From Gammaproteobacteria bacterium (GTDB lineage Bacteria; Pseudomonadota; Gammaproteobacteria; Chromatiales; Chromatiaceae): a stretch of 6,140 bases of DNA. The translations under genes were made by a program, and so were the position numbers. Shown one piece after another: positions 5,926 to 6,140 of the stretch. Within the stretch, counting starts at the first letter, position 1. Each line of letters starts with the position of its first letter. The notes beneath the pieces were generated by a model that saw only the letters and a program-made list of their open reading frames with translations, did no database searches and was not told where the DNA came from. The stretch lies in NCBI GenBank assembly GCA_030620735.1, contig JAUXDV010000125.1, positions 1 through 6,140 on the forward strand. Direction: 5' to 3'.

Positions 5926-6078
5926 GTAGGATGCTGCTGAGGAACGAAGCTTCCGCGTCCTGCTCACGCCCCTGACCTACGTCCATGTAGGCCAAGCGCA
6001 TCGATCGCGGATTCACTCGACAGATGCGCTTCGCAAGCTCAGCAGCATCCTACATATTACTGCCTGGCACGGGGTTAT
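5926..6078. repeat. Palindromic repeat element, copy 2, with an extra 47-nt segment (parB-atpI spacer)
   Basis: Same family and orientation as the element at 437-515. The outer arms GTAGGATGCTGCTGAG (5926-5941) and CTCAGCAGCATCCTAC (6038-6053) pair perfectly over 16 bp. The inner pairing is AAGCGCATC (5994-6002) with GATGCGCTT (6023-6031). The 20-nt apical loop (6003-6022) differs from copy 1 at only two positions. After CGAAGC this copy has 47 extra nt (5951-5997) that end in a second AAGC and contain the small hairpin CCTAC-GTCCAT-GTAGG (5976-5991). GCACGGGGTTAT (6067-6078) follows, as in copy 1. On the transcribed strand the unit begins 23 nt after the parB stop codon. No transposase is present. 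Confidence 0.88.
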
Positions 6079-6101
6079 TGAGATATGACTAAACAGTATC
6101 C

Positions 6102-6140
6102 CTAATTGATATGCTCCAGGATACCGTCCAGCTCTTCCAG
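6102..6140 (-). CDS. parB: Chromosome partitioning protein ParB, last 12 codons (gene enters from beyond the window)
   Basis: Only the C-terminal end is present: LEELDGILEHIN followed by TAG (stop at 6102-6104). This matches the ending typical of chromosomal ParB proteins of Pseudomonas-like gammaproteobacteria (LDELDGILAHI and variants), where the C-terminal helix mediates dimerisation. ParB binds parS sites near the origin and works with ParA in chromosome segregation. In many gammaproteobacteria the order rsmG-parA-parB-atpI is conserved, and the position here, immediately upstream of atpI on the same strand, supports the call. The piece is very short, so the assignment rests on the tail motif plus context. 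No intrinsic terminator is seen after the stop codon. Confidence 0.8.
   Translation of the reverse strand: MEELDGILEHIN

Noticed and set aside
5298..5975. A 225-codon open frame on the plus strand across the atpI antisense and the parB-atpI spacer
   Set aside because: It overlaps the whole of atpI in antisense, its product is low-complexity (rich in Gln, His and Ser), and its end reads through repeat sequence (ARSGTTWQS is the usual translation of the CATTGCGAGG-type repeat). No ribosome-binding site or recognisable domain is seen.
5926..6078. CRISPR array or toxin-antitoxin-like unit in the spacer
   Set aside because: There are no regularly spaced direct repeats and no credible small open frame. 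The repeats are inverted and palindromic.

Overview
The window holds most of a bacterial F1Fo ATP synthase (atp) operon, read entirely on the minus strand. In transcription order, from high to low coordinates, it contains the last 12 codons of parB, an intergenic region of about 390 bp with repeats and a strong sigma70-type promoter, then atpI, atpB (a), atpE (c), atpF (b), atpH (delta), atpA (alpha), atpG (gamma) and the first 123 codons of atpD (beta). The rest of atpD and the expected atpC lie beyond position 1. The parB-atpI junction, the IBEFHAGD order and protein lengths close to the E. coli ones (c 76, b 156, delta 179, alpha 513, gamma 286 residues) point to a gammaproteobacterium. It is not an enterobacterium, because those lack parB here. 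Genus cannot be settled from the sequence.

Region by region: 6102-6140 is the ParB C-terminus. 5709-6101 carries two dispersed-repeat-like palindromic elements and, nearer atpI, two candidate promoters. 5337-5708 is atpI. 4400-5260 is atpB. 4300-4399 is an unusual 100-nt gap with a G/C-rich palindrome followed on the transcript by a U-rich leader for atpE. 4069-4299 atpE, 3545-4015 atpF, 2997-3536 atpH, 1443-2984 atpA and 563-1423 atpG are packed with gaps of 8-53 nt. 372-562 is a 191-nt gap between atpG and atpD, occupied by a second copy of the palindromic element found upstream of the operon. 1-371 is the start of atpD.

The genes encode one machine. AtpB, AtpE and AtpF form the membrane Fo motor (essential Arg220 in subunit a, Asp58 in subunit c, consistent with proton coupling). 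AtpH, AtpA, AtpG and AtpD belong to the catalytic F1 and its stalk. AtpI is an assembly or ion-transport accessory protein. All genes look intact and functional, and no unknown protein system is visible.

The unusual content lies between the genes. One palindromic element family occurs twice in the same orientation, each time just downstream of a stop codon. The two copies show a compensated one-base-pair length change in the stem, and one copy carries an extra 47-nt segment. Two further palindromes, apparently from other repeat families, sit in other gaps of the same operon.
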